A stretch of DNA of 64,000 nt from Mucilaginibacter frigoritolerans (GTDB lineage: Bacteria > Bacteroidota > Bacteroidia > Sphingobacteriales > Sphingobacteriaceae), in assembly GCF_007830615.1 (NCBI RefSeq), contig NZ_VLLI01000002.1, positions 310,001-374,000 on the forward strand. The letters are read 5' to 3'. Each line of letters opens with the position of its first letter. Within the stretch, counting starts at the first letter, position 1. Under the pieces are notes generated by a model. That model saw nothing but the letters and a program-made list of their open reading frames with translations. It was not told where the DNA came from and did not search any database. Shown here one piece after another: positions 43,959 through 52,066 of this stretch. The translations under genes were made by a program, and so were the position numbers.

Positions 43959-46900
43959 ATGATTGATCTGAATTTAAAAATTTTACATCTTGAAACCAAA
44001 GCATACGATATAGAGCTGTTAAATACAGCGCTATCCAATTCTGCCTTAAAGTTTGAGAAATTTAATGTCGCTTCGAAAGAAGAGTTAGTTAATTGGCTGG
44101 ATAATAACACCGCTGATATTATTATTTCTGATTGGGATATGCTTTCATTTACTGCTTTAGATGTTTTAGCAATATTGAAAGCGAGGAAGCAGATAGTTCC
44201 ATTTATTCTTGTTGTTTCTCCGGAAGATGAAAATTTTGCAGCAAACGCCATTAAAGAAGGTTTTGCCGATTACCTTACAAGGGACAGAATGCAACGGTTG
44301 CCGTTTGCTATTTTAAATGCTATTGAGAAGTTTAAATTGGAGAAGGGGCGCTATCAAAACTTTAGTAGCAAATTAACAACAGAATCTCTGCTGACAAAAA
44401 CCGAAAAAATGACTAAAAGCGGTACTTTAGAAATAGACCTGTTGACGAATGCCAGAAAGTGGTCGCCGGGGGTGGATGCAATTTTGGGGTTTAAAGACGG
44501 AGAGGCAGAACAATCATACGAGACTTTTATCAATTGCTTACATCCTGACGATACGGACCGCGTGAGGCGGGAGGTGGACTATGCTATTAAAAACCTGGAT
44601 AAGATTGATATCGAATTCCGTATTATAACCCCCGAAGGCATTATTAAATATATTCATTCCAAGCTTTTATTTGATGCCGATCAATTGGGCAGGAACTATC
44701 GTGCAAGTGGATTTATCCGCGATATAACCGATAATAAAATAGCAGAGCTGAAGTTATTGGAGGCCAATAAAGAATTAAATAGCCTTTTCAATACCATTGA
44801 TGAAGTGTTTTTTTTACGCGATATGGTGCAATCAAAACTAATACAAATATCGCCAGCCTGCGAAAAAATGTACGGTTATACGCAAGATGAATTTTTAGGA
44901 GATCCCGATATATGGTCAAAAATAATGCACCCCGAAGATATTCATATTCAACAATCAAATTTACTGAAACATAATGCGGGCGAAATAGTATTTAGTCATT
45001 ATAGAGTTATTCACAGAGTAAATGGCGTGCGTTGGGCAGAAAGCAAAATTATACCGAGCCTTGACGAAAATGGCAAACTGGTACGGCTGTATGGAGTGAC
45101 CCGGGATATAACGGAACGTAAACAGCTTGAACAGAGTCAGCAACAAAGCGAACAGCGGCTCCGCGAATTACTAGACAATAGTACCGACATCATATCAGTA
45201 ACAAACATTAACGGCGAAATAATTTTCACAAGTGAAAACGTAAAGCATATACTCGGTTATGATAAGGGTCAATATAGTAAGGTGTTATTTGATAAGGGTT
45301 TTGTTCATCCTTCAGAATTGCGGGCACATCAACAAACGTTTCGGGCTGTTTTGGAGAATCCGGGCCAGGTTTATTCTTTTAGTTACCGGCTTAAGCACGC
45401 AAATGGTAATTGGGTATGGTTTGAAGGCACAATAAAAAACCTGTTGAATTTACCGGCAGTAAACGGTATAGTAGCTAATTACAGAGACATTTCGGAACGA
45501 AAAGAGGCCGAACATCAGATCGACGTGAATCGGGCAGGGGTGCAGGAATGGCTTTTAAAGCGTAGCTCAATTTTGAACGCGTTGCCACCCCAAATAGCTT
45601 TGTTAGATGAGAATGGTTCAATCGTTGATGTAAATGAATCATGGAAAAAATTTGGAAAACAAAACGGCCTCCAATTAAATGATTACGGGATAGGATCCAA
45701 TTATATCGCTATTTCGGATAGTGCCAATGGCGGGGATGAATTAGAGGGACGTAATATTGCCGAAGGAATAAAACAGGTGATATCTGGCGAAAAAATGCAG
45801 TTTTCAATGGAGTATCCATGCCATTCGCCAACCCACAAAAACTGGTTTCAAGTTTTGGTTTCACCCCTAACAGAAAAAAACAATAAGGGCGCTGTTGTTT
45901 TACATAATAATATTACGGAAAGAAAAATTGCGGAAAACAAATTATCTCAAAGCGAGCAGCGTTACCGGCATATTGTAGAAACTGCGCAGGAAGGCATATG
46001 GGTTATTGATGAAAACCTCGTCACTATTTTTGTAAATAAAAAAATGTGCGACATGCTGGAATATCCGGCGAGCGAAATTATTGGTAAACATAATTATGAT
46101 TTTAAGGATGATTCACAAAAACAGCCTACTATTGAGCGCGTCTCAAAAAGAGTACGGGGGGTAGTTGAAACCCATGAATCTATTTTTACTACCAAAAGCG
46201 GAAAAAGCATTGTTTGCAATGTATCAACCAACGGTATTTTTGGTGTTGATAACGAATTTATTGGCACCCTGGCAATGGTTACTGATATTACCGACAGAAA
46301 AGCACACGAAGATGCCCTTAAAAAGTCGGAAGCGAACTTATCGGCTATAATAGAGAACACTACAGATTTGGTTTATTCGCTTAATAAGGATTTGCAATTT
46401 ATTACCTATAACGAGCGGTTTAAAACTACAATTGAACATGTTTATGGATTTAAGGTAAGCATTGGGGGTAGTGCTTTGGCACTATTAAGTGGGCTCCCAC
46501 CCAAAATTGCAAAGAAATGGAAAACTGTTTATCATTCAGCGCTGGCAGGAAGGACGCTTAGTTTTGTAAACGAATATCCAAATGGCAACGAGAAGGTGTA
46601 CTTAAGCTATTCTGTCAATCCAATATGGAAAACCGGCGAAGTTATCGGGTTGTCATGCTTTTCACGAGACATTACCCAACAAAAAACAAACGAAGTAAAA
46701 CTGGTAACATCTGAAGCTAACCTTCGGTCGGTTTTTGAAACCACTGATCTTTATACCATATTATTTAACTCCGATTTGAAGGTGGTATCATTCAATAAAA
46801 ATGCTGCGGAAAACGCCTTAAAGTATTTTGGCAAAAAGATAAAGACAGGTACTTCTGGCTTTGATTTTTTCCCAAAATCGCGATGGTCCGCAATATTGCA

Positions 46901-47783
46901 AACTTTGGAGAAGGTAAAAAACAGGGAAACAGTTAGTTATGAAGTGGTTTATGATTTAAAAGGTGGCAGGAAGGAGTGGTTTGAGGCAAAATGGGCCGGC
47001 GTATTTAATGCCAAAAAGAAAATGGAAGGCGTTATTTTAACATTAAACCTTATTACAGAAAAAAAACTTGCAGAACTTGAGCGCGCGAGGATCACCGCCG
47101 ACCTTATACGCCGCAACCAGGACCTTGAACAATTTACATACATTGTATCGCACAATTTGAGGGTTCCGGTTGCTAACATTATGGGCCTGTCGCAATTGCT
47201 CGGTTTTGAAGAATCTGTTTCTACAGATTTTACCACAACCCTGAATGCGCTTTCTGGTTCAATTAACCAACTGGACAACGTGATAAACGATTTGAACCTG
47301 ATACTTGAGGTAAGTAAACAAGTAGTTGAGAAAAAGGAAACGATTGTTTTTGCCCGCTTAATTGAAGAAATTAATATAGAGATTCAATCAATGCTCCAAA
47401 AAAACAAAGTGGTATTAAGTTGCAATTTCAGCTATATTGGCCAGATATTTTCGATAAAACCCTATGTATACAGCATTTTTCAAAACCTTATTGTTAATAG
47501 TATAAAATATAGGCGGGACGATCTTGACCCGCTTATTACTATACAAACGTTAGTTAATGACAATAAAATTTGTATAAGTTTTGAGGATAACGGAAAAGGA
47601 ATAGATTTAAATCGGTCCGGCAGTCAGGTTTTTGGGTTATACAAGCGTTTCGATTTCAGCGTGGAGGGAAAGGGGATGGGCCTGTTCATGGTAAAAAAAC
47701 AAGTTGAAAATTTGGGTGGCACTATATGTGTACAGAGCCAAATTGGGCAGGGCACTAAGTTTTTAATTGAATTACCTTTGTAA
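43959..47783 (+). CDS. Multi-PAS sensor histidine kinase with N-terminal receiver-like domain
   Basis: A 1274-residue protein without membrane segments, so it senses in the cytoplasm. Residues 4-127 form a receiver-like domain: the phosphoacceptor position is Asp58 (IIISDWDM), but the acidic pair after strand 1 is absent (ILHLETKAYD) and the conserved lysine reads Arg (YLTRDRM), so normal phosphorylation is doubtful. About seven PAS/PAC modules follow between 140 and 1040, each ended by a DIT-type PAC motif. The kinase core has an H box at His1065 (YIVSHNLRVPVANIMGL), an N box (NLIVNSIKYR), G1 (DNGKGIDL) and G2 (GKGMGLFMVKK). It shows the HWE-unrelated Bacteroidetes HisKA type. No response regulator is adjacent. 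Confidence 0.9.
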   Translation: MIDLNLKILHLETKAYDIELLNTALSNSALKFEKFNVASKEELVNWLDNNTADIIISDWDMLSFTALDVLAILKARKQIVPFILVVSPEDENFAANAIKEGFADYLTRDRMQRLPFAILNAIEKFKLEKGRYQNFSSKLTTESLLTKTEKMTKSGTLEIDLLTNARKWSPGVDAILGFKDGEAEQSYETFINCLHPDDTDRVRREVDYAIKNLDKIDIEFRIITPEGIIKYIHSKLLFDADQLGRNYRASGFIRDITDNKIAELKLLEANKELNSLFNTIDEVFFLRDMVQSKLIQISPACEKMYGYTQDEFLGDPDIWSKIMHPEDIHIQQSNLLKHNAGEIVFSHYRVIHRVNGVRWAESKIIPSLDENGKLVRLYGVTRDITERKQLEQSQQQSEQRLRELLDNSTDIISVTNINGEIIFTSENVKHILGYDKGQYSKVLFDKGFVHPSELRAHQQTFRAVLENPGQVYSFSYRLKHANGNWVWFEGTIKNLLNLPAVNGIVANYRDISERKEAEHQIDVNRAGVQEWLLKRSSILNALPPQIALLDENGSIVDVNESWKKFGKQNGLQLNDYGIGSNYIAISDSANGGDELEGRNIAEGIKQVISGEKMQFSMEYPCHSPTHKNWFQVLVSPLTEKNNKGAVVLHNNITERKIAENKLSQSEQRYRHIVETAQEGIWVIDENLVTIFVNKKMCDMLEYPASEIIGKHNYDFKDDSQKQPTIERVSKRVRGVVETHESIFTTKSGKSIVCNVSTNGIFGVDNEFIGTLAMVTDITDRKAHEDALKKSEANLSAIIENTTDLVYSLNKDLQFITYNERFKTTIEHVYGFKVSIGGSALALLSGLPPKIAKKWKTVYHSALAGRTLSFVNEYPNGNEKVYLSYSVNPIWKTGEVIGLSCFSRDITQQKTNEVKLVTSEANLRSVFETTDLYTILFNSDLKVVSFNKNAAENALKYFGKKIKTGTSGFDFFPKSRWSAILQTLEKVKNRETVSYEVVYDLKGGRKEWFEAKWAGVFNAKKKMEGVILTLNLITEKKLAELERARITADLIRRNQDLEQFTYIVSHNLRVPVANIMGLSQLLGFEESVSTDFTTTLNALSGSINQLDNVINDLNLILEVSKQVVEKKETIVFARLIEEINIEIQSMLQKNKVVLSCNFSYIGQIFSIKPYVYSIFQNLIVNSIKYRRDDLDPLITIQTLVNDNKICISFEDNGKGIDLNRSGSQVFGLYKRFDFSVEGKGMGLFMVKKQVENLGGTICVQSQIGQGTKFLIELPL

Positions 47784-47960
47784 AAAAATTATCTAAAGAT
47801 ATTTTCAATACTATCTCAAATGCATGACCAATTGAAGGGCAAATAAAAACCACAGTGTTTACATTTTTAGAGCAGCGAGTACTGCAAATACAAATTTCTT
47901 TTCGGGTAGACAGTTTTTGCCTCTTCAACGAATATTTTTCCTATGGATTAATTTCTGATG

Positions 47961-47968
47961 TAATTTTG
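47961..47968 (+). promoter_or_regulatory. Candidate -7 element for the CxxCH lipoprotein gene
   Basis: TAATTTTG matches TAnnTTTG, 46 bases before the ATG at 48015. No clear -33 TTG. Confidence 0.45.
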
Positions 47969-48014
47969 GGTATTATCAAAAAAGGATTGTTCTCAAAAAC
48001 TAAATTTAAAAACC

Positions 48015-48518
48015 ATGAGAAATTTACCTAAAGTTTTAGGCCTTATTGTTGCTGCCACTTGCTTTGCTTCAATATGGACCAGCTGTGAAAAACCGGCTAC
48101 AGACGCACATTTGGTAGCAACAGAGATTGATAGTTTAAAAAAGCAAGCTTCACTGGCCTATGTTCCGGGAACGGGAGAAATTATGAATGGCATCGTTCAG
48201 CCGCATCATTATAAACTTTGGCTGGCTGGGCATAATAGCAACTGGAAGTTAGCGGCATATGAGGCAGGCTTACTTAACGGTGGTTTTAAGCGTATTGAAA
48301 AATATCATGCAGGTTCTAAAACGGCGCAGGCTGTTCCGATGATTTACCCGGAGCTTGCAGCAATTAATAAAGCCATTGAAAGTAAGGATCGAGATAAATT
48401 TGATAAAGAATTTGTGGCCCTAACAAAGATGTGCAATATATGCCACCAAGCCACTGGTTATGATTTCAACATCATCCTGGTGCCAGGCAAGCCTGCTTTT
48501 GAAAATCAGCAGTTTTAA
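48015..48518 (+). CDS. Lipoprotein with a single CxxCH heme-binding motif
   Basis: A 167-residue exported protein. The leader (MRNLPKVLGLIVAATCFASIWTSC) ends in a lipobox-type cysteine, so it is likely membrane-anchored. The rest is helical. Near the C-terminus it has CNICH (residues about 142-146, in LTKMCNICHQATGY), the covalent heme c motif; a C-terminal CxxCH after helices is the arrangement of cytochrome c-prime-type four-helix proteins. A His-His pair (GIVQPHHYKLW) could give further ligands. The partner and electron path are unknown, and no other cytochrome genes lie nearby. A convergent hairpin repeat follows at 48541. Confidence 0.75.
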   Translation: MRNLPKVLGLIVAATCFASIWTSCEKPATDAHLVATEIDSLKKQASLAYVPGTGEIMNGIVQPHHYKLWLAGHNSNWKLAAYEAGLLNGGFKRIEKYHAGSKTAQAVPMIYPELAAINKAIESKDRDKFDKEFVALTKMCNICHQATGYDFNIILVPGKPAFENQQF

Positions 48519-48540
48519 GGGATTGCAAATTCTCATTATT

Positions 48541-48571
48541 GTTAGCCCTGGATTGTAAATCCGGGACTAAC
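48541..48571. repeat. Hairpin repeat, copy 1 (convergent terminator candidate)
   Basis: GTTAGCCC...GGATT and AATCC...GGGACTAAC form a near-perfect stem between two convergent genes. A related hairpin (TTAGTCC...GGACTAA) occurs at 51984-52011, so this is a small dispersed repeat family. Confidence 0.6.
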
Positions 48572-48579
48572 GGGTTTGC

Positions 48580-48801
48580 TTATTCCCATTCTTCGTTGTT
48601 AGCGTTGCGACTATCACGTCGGTAAAAGCCTTGCAGATATATCGCGGAGCATAGGACTATCAAAATCATCAAAAGAAACAAAATGGTCTTTAGCCATTCT
48701 GGTTGTATTGGCAGGATGTAAATTGCCCAGCCAAGTCCCAAACTACAAAGGAGTATACAAAGAGCAATTAGTTTTCGTTGTGTTTTGCTTCTATATCTCA
48801 T
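48580..48801 (-). CDS. Small two-helix membrane protein
   Basis: A 73-residue protein with a basic N-terminus (MRYRSKTQRK) and two membrane helices (about residues 10-30 and 36-55), then a charged tail (RRDSRNANNEEWE). No family is recognised. Its start overlaps the end of the next upstream gene by 11 bases, and that gene in turn overlaps the third one by four, so three small genes form one operon (49575 to 48580). All three are probably envelope proteins. The positive-inside rule would place both ends in the cytoplasm. Confidence 0.65.
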   Translation of the reverse strand: MRYRSKTQRKLIALCILLCSLGLGWAIYILPIQPEWLKTILFLLMILIVLCSAIYLQGFYRRDSRNANNEEWE

Positions 48802-49279
48802 TAGGAACTTGTTTTAAAGGGATACTGTTTGTTGGCATAAGCTTATAAAACCAGATGCTTCCTACTACCGGCAAGGTATGGCAGATTATGGATTGAATAA
48901 TAGCGTTTATTGCGACTGTTCTGATTAAGCCATTAGTATTTGACATGAGCATATCAAATAACAAGATGGCTTCAAAAAACGTAGCAAGTATAACTCCTAT
49001 AACAGAAAGATAAGCCTTAATGCAGAATAATCCGATTGGTTTTTTGCTTAGTAAAACAATACTATAGTAAAGGCCCACAGCCAATGGCAAAAAGCCAACC
49101 CAGATTAATGCTATCGACTTTAATAATCTCAGCAGTTCTTTATCATAAATTCTGGCATCATAAAAAGGGTGAAGATTGTTCAGCGACAAAAAATAGAAAT
49201 GCAATGCTGTAGTCAGGATAGGTGTCAAAACAGATGATGTCAACCAAACCTTTAAAGTATAGGTGAGTTCCTGTTTCAT
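48791..49279 (-). CDS. Four-helix membrane protein, paralogue of the gene at 50377
   Basis: A 162-residue protein with about four membrane helices (about residues 10-30, 50-72, 84-108 and 122-145). The N-terminus MKQELTYTLKVWLTSSVLTP is clearly related to MKQTLIYSLNVWLTSVVAAP of the gene at 50377-50769, and both end with a WFYK motif near the C-terminus (SIWFYKLMP against CLWFYKFNP). No known family is recognised. It is the middle gene of a tight three-gene operon, overlapping the flanking genes by 11 and 4 bases. Confidence 0.7.
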   Translation of the reverse strand: MKQELTYTLKVWLTSSVLTPILTTALHFYFLSLNNLHPFYDARIYDKELLRLLKSIALIWVGFLPLAVGLYYSIVLLSKKPIGLFCIKAYLSVIGVILATFFEAILLFDMLMSNTNGLIRTVAINAIIQSIICHTLPVVGSIWFYKLMPTNSIPLKQVPNEI

Positions 49280-49575
49280 AATTGTGCATCAGTTTTTAAA
49301 TACAGGCGTTTTAAACCTTTGACATCCAGTTCAAGGGTAATCAAACCAAGACCTCTATCTAAGCGGTAAAATGTACCTTCAACAACAACATAGTGGTGGT
49401 TTAAAGATTTTATATGACGGAATTTAGCTTCGTCTAATTTCAAGTGTATCGCTTTTCTATAGGGAGAATTATGTCCATTTGGGGGATGCTCAATATGGGC
49501 AGTATCAGTTTGCCCAAAAGAACAATTACTTTTTAAACTGGCGAGTATAATTGTTATAACAATCAGGTATTTCAT
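49276..49575 (-). CDS. Small exported protein leading the three-gene operon
   Basis: A 99-residue protein with a signal peptide (MKYLIVITIILASLKSNCSFG). The remaining 78 residues are basic and contain His-rich stretches (HIEHPPNGHNSPYRKAIHLK) and a strand-rich end (GLGLITLELDVKGLKRLYLK). No family is recognised. The cleavage site is uncertain because a cysteine lies in the region, so a lipoprotein is possible. Its last four bases overlap the ATG of the membrane-protein gene that follows, indicating coupled translation. Confidence 0.65.
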   Translation of the reverse strand: MKYLIVITIILASLKSNCSFGQTDTAHIEHPPNGHNSPYRKAIHLKLDEAKFRHIKSLNHHYVVVEGTFYRLDRGLGLITLELDVKGLKRLYLKTDAQL

Positions 49576-49680
49576 TGGTTAGGTTTAGCCATAAAGCTAA
49601 TATACAACAGTTCTCCTTTTAAACTAATATGTTGGTCTCGCTAACGCTCTTTCTGGCACGGGTATTCCCTTATCAGGTAT

Positions 49681-49767
49681 AGTTTTTTAACCTCGTCCTA
49701 AAATGTGTTAAGTTTACAGCTTAGCCAGGTAACAAGCCTTTCGTTATTTCGGCAAGCACGGGTGCCT
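49681..49767. repeat. Interspersed 100-bp repeat, copy 1
   Basis: It begins CCTCGTCCTAAAATGTG, continues with TTAAGTTTACAGCTTAGCC and GGTAACAAGC, then TTTCGTTATTTCGGCAAGC. Copies at 50281 and 50821 share this order. It lies upstream of the small lipoprotein gene. Confidence 0.75.
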
Positions 49768-49848
49768 TTGATTAACAGCAATATTGTTTTATTTCATGAT
49801 TGGTGTAGCAATGCTTATACCTGATTCGTAATGATAAAAAACGCAACC

Positions 49849-50253
49849 ATGAAACCCAAAGGATTATTTTTTATTTTACTACTATCGCTTGCTGTTGGCG
49901 GATGCAAAAAAGACAAGAAAGAAAATGTAGTTTTTGATGGGAATTACTCGGGCTGGTTTTTTTTAAGTAACAAAAGCGGCGTGGCTTTAAAGGATAGTGT
50001 TGTGATTTTAATGCAATCGGGGCAATTCAGTTCTTTAACAAGTTCCTCAACGCTAACAACTGGCAAAGGAACCTACCTGATTAACGGCGGTACTGCAACC
50101 TTTACGAACATGGAAGCATTTCCTGATAATTTAAGCGTTGTTACTACTGCAGTGCTGAATGGTTCCTATACGTATGCTATTAAAGGAGATAGTTTACTTT
50201 TAATAAAAACAGATGCCAGCCAAAACATTTATACTTATAAATTGGCAAAGTAA
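49849..50253 (+). CDS. Small lipoprotein of unknown function
   Basis: A 134-residue lipoprotein: MKPKGLFFILLLSLAVGGC is a clean signal with lipobox, followed by KKDKKE. The mature domain appears to be a small beta sandwich or barrel (GNYSGWFFLSN, then VVILMQSGQFSSL, then GTYLINGGTATF), the pattern of small Bacteroidetes lipoproteins that begin with FDGNYSG. No specific function can be named. An earlier in-frame ATG at 49831 would add six residues without improving the signal. It is bracketed by two copies of the 100-bp repeat. Confidence 0.75.
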   Translation: MKPKGLFFILLLSLAVGGCKKDKKENVVFDGNYSGWFFLSNKSGVALKDSVVILMQSGQFSSLTSSSTLTTGKGTYLINGGTATFTNMEAFPDNLSVVTTAVLNGSYTYAIKGDSLLLIKTDASQNIYTYKLAK

Positions 50254-50280
50254 TAGTCGCAAAAAACCTCATTTTTCGCT

Positions 50281-50390
50281 ACCTGGTCGAGGTTAGTAAG
50301 CTCGTCCTAAAAATGTCTTAAGTTTATAGCTTAGCCGGGTAACAAGCTTTTCGTTATTTCGGCAAAGCGAGGATGCTTAACCGGGCGGGT
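50281..50390. repeat. Interspersed 100-bp repeat, copy 2
   Basis: Begins ACCTGGTCGAGG, then CTCGTCCTAAAAATGTCTTA, TAGCTTAGCCGGGTAACAAG and TTTTCGTTATTTCGGC, ending CGGGCGGG. It lies between two convergent genes and overlaps the last codons and the stop of the gene ending at 50377. Confidence 0.8.
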
Positions 50391-50769
50391 TGAACTTATA
50401 GAACCATAAGCATATCACTGTCGCACAACTATAACATATAAACAAGGGCTGTGAAAGCTGATCTCCATCCAATATCAAGTGATACCCATTGATTAAGAAA
50501 AAAGGAATATAAGTTAATAGTATACCAACCAAAGAAAGGATGATCTTATCGATCAAGATGCTAAAGCGCAACCTTACCAGGTAATTACTTGTAAGATAAA
50601 GCAGAAGAAAGCTTGGTACTGATAACACTCCTCCCATAAGCCATTCGAACGGTAATATCTCAATCCCTATTCCCGTGTTCTTTGGCAATGTAAATATCAA
50701 AAACAACAACGGTGCTGCAACCACGCTGGTTAGCCAAACATTTAAGCTGTATATGAGCGTTTGCTTCAT
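50377..50769 (-). CDS. Membrane protein, paralogue of the gene at 48791
   Basis: A 130-residue protein with about four membrane helices (about residues 10-28, 40-60, 74-96 and 108-124). It shares the N-terminal MKQ.L.Y.L.VWLTS..P pattern and the late WFYK motif with the 162-residue protein at 48791-49279, so the two are paralogues separated by 1.1 kb. Its final residues (FNPPG) and stop codon are written inside copy 2 of the 100-bp repeat, so the repeat seems to have replaced the original end; the paralogue continues for 14 further residues after the equivalent point. Function unknown. Confidence 0.7.
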   Translation of the reverse strand: MKQTLIYSLNVWLTSVVAAPLLFLIFTLPKNTGIGIEILPFEWLMGGVLSVPSFLLLYLTSNYLVRLRFSILIDKIILSLVGILLTYIPFFLINGYHLILDGDQLSQPLFICYSCATVICLWFYKFNPPG

Positions 50770-50820
50770 GTGTTTACTTGAGTTGTAGCTTATGAAGAAC
50801 TCAAGCTATAAAACCAAACC

Positions 50821-50931
50821 TTAACTGGTCCGGGTTTTGTAACTTGGTCCTAAAAAATATTAAGCTTGTAGCCTAACCGGGTAACAAGCTTTTCGTTATT
50901 TCTGCAAGCGGGGACGCTTAGCCGGGCGGGG
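50821..50931. repeat. Interspersed 100-bp repeat, copy 3
   Basis: Begins TTAACTGGTCCGGGTTTTGT, then GGTCCTAAAAAATATTAAGC, CTAACCGGGTAACAAGC, TTTTCGTTATTTCTGCAAGC, ending CGGGCGGG. AAGCTTG at 50862 pairs with CAAGCTT later in the copy. It lies upstream of the sigma factor. Confidence 0.8.
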
Positions 50932-51077
50932 GTCACAGAGTAGGGAGTAGGGAGGATTTTTAGCCAAACCATTAATTTTCACCCCGAAACAATGACAATT
51001 AAACATTAGCAGGTCATTATCATGCTATTATATACAGGATAGCAACCGGTTGATACTCTATTAGCCATAATTTGGTG

Positions 51078-51085
51078 TATCTTTG
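51078..51085 (+). promoter_or_regulatory. Candidate -7 element of the sigma factor gene
   Basis: TATCTTTG matches TAnnTTTG. It ends only 9 bases before the ATG at 51095, so the transcript would have almost no leader. TTG at 51050-51052 is 25 bases upstream, a little far for a -33 element. Confidence 0.6.
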
Positions 51086-51094
51086 CAACAAAGC

Positions 51095-51952
51095 ATGAGA
51101 CAACTCAAAATTACCCAATCCATTACCAATCGCGAATCCCAGTCGTTAGATAAGTATTTAAGTGAAATAGCCAAGGTTGATCTGATCACAGCGCAAGAGG
51201 AAGTAATTCTGGCGCAAAAGATTCGTGAAGGTGACCAGGCCGCTTTAGAAAGACTAACCAAAACGAATCTTCGCTTCGTGGTATCCGTAGCTAAACAATA
51301 CCAGAACCAGGGCCTAACCTTGGGCGACCTGATTAACGAGGGCAACCTCGGCCTGATTAAGGCAGCGAAACGTTTTGATGAAACCAAGGGTTTTAAGTTT
51401 ATATCATATGCGGTTTGGTGGATTAGGCAGTCTATCCTTTCTGCTGTAGCAGAGCAATCCAGGATAGTGCGCTTGCCGCTGAATCAGGTAGGCTCATTGA
51501 GTAAGATCCGTAAATCATCTTCAAAACTGGAGCAACAGTTTGAGCGCCCGCCAACACCCGAGGAGCTTGCCGTTGATCTGGAAACAACAGCCGATAAGAT
51601 AGCAGATGCGTTGTCAAATTCGGGTCGCCATATATCCATGGATGCACCTTTTGTTACCGGTGAAGAGAATACCTTGCTGGATGTTTTACAAAGTACAGAT
51701 GCGGGTACGGATAGTGACCTGATGATTGATTCACTGGCTCAGGAGATCAGAAGATCACTTGGGGCTTTGGCCGATCGCGAGCAGCAGGTGCTTGTTTTGT
51801 TTTTTGGCCTGAACAGTATTGCCGCACATTCATTAGAAGAGATCGGCGAGAAATTTAACCTGACACGTGAACGCGTAAGGCAGATCAAGGATAAAGCATT
51901 GATGCGGCTCCGTCAAAAATCTGGCGCACATACACTGCAATCCTATTTATAG
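51095..51952 (+). CDS. RpoD/SigA-type RNA polymerase sigma factor, possibly a secondary copy
   Basis: A 285-residue sigma-70 protein of the short Bacteroidetes type without region 1.1. The N-terminus [21 protein letters not shown] and region 2 ([36 protein letters not shown]) are near-standard. Region 4 has the helix-turn-helix [20 protein letters not shown]. Differences from the usual primary sigma are seen in the region 3 helices ([20 protein letters not shown]), in [10 protein letters not shown] where QA/AL is usual, and in the acidic linker ([13 protein letters not shown]). From recalled sequences this suggests a paralogue of the housekeeping sigma, not the main one. The start fits the promoter 9 bases upstream. 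Confidence 0.85.
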   Translation: MRQLKITQSITNRESQSLDKYLSEIAKVDLITAQEEVILAQKIREGDQAALERLTKTNLRFVVSVAKQYQNQGLTLGDLINEGNLGLIKAAKRFDETKGFKFISYAVWWIRQSILSAVAEQSRIVRLPLNQVGSLSKIRKSSSKLEQQFERPPTPEELAVDLETTADKIADALSNSGRHISMDAPFVTGEENTLLDVLQSTDAGTDSDLMIDSLAQEIRRSLGALADREQQVLVLFFGLNSIAAHSLEEIGEKFNLTRERVRQIKDKALMRLRQKSGAHTLQSYL

Positions 51953-51983
51953 GCGAACAGGGTTGATTGAATACTGGTACTTG

Positions 51984-52011
51984 TTAGTCCGGATCTATAA
52001 TCCTGGACTAA
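51984..52011. repeat. Hairpin repeat, copy 2
   Basis: TTAGTCC (51984-51990) and GGACTAA (52005-52011) pair perfectly and GGAT/ATCC lie inside. It follows the sigma-factor gene and faces the convergent hydrolase gene; it resembles the hairpin at 48541. Confidence 0.6.
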
Positions 52012-52066
52012 AGCAGGGTAACATGAAAATAATCAGCAATAATTTCGCATTGCAAATTTGATCAGA

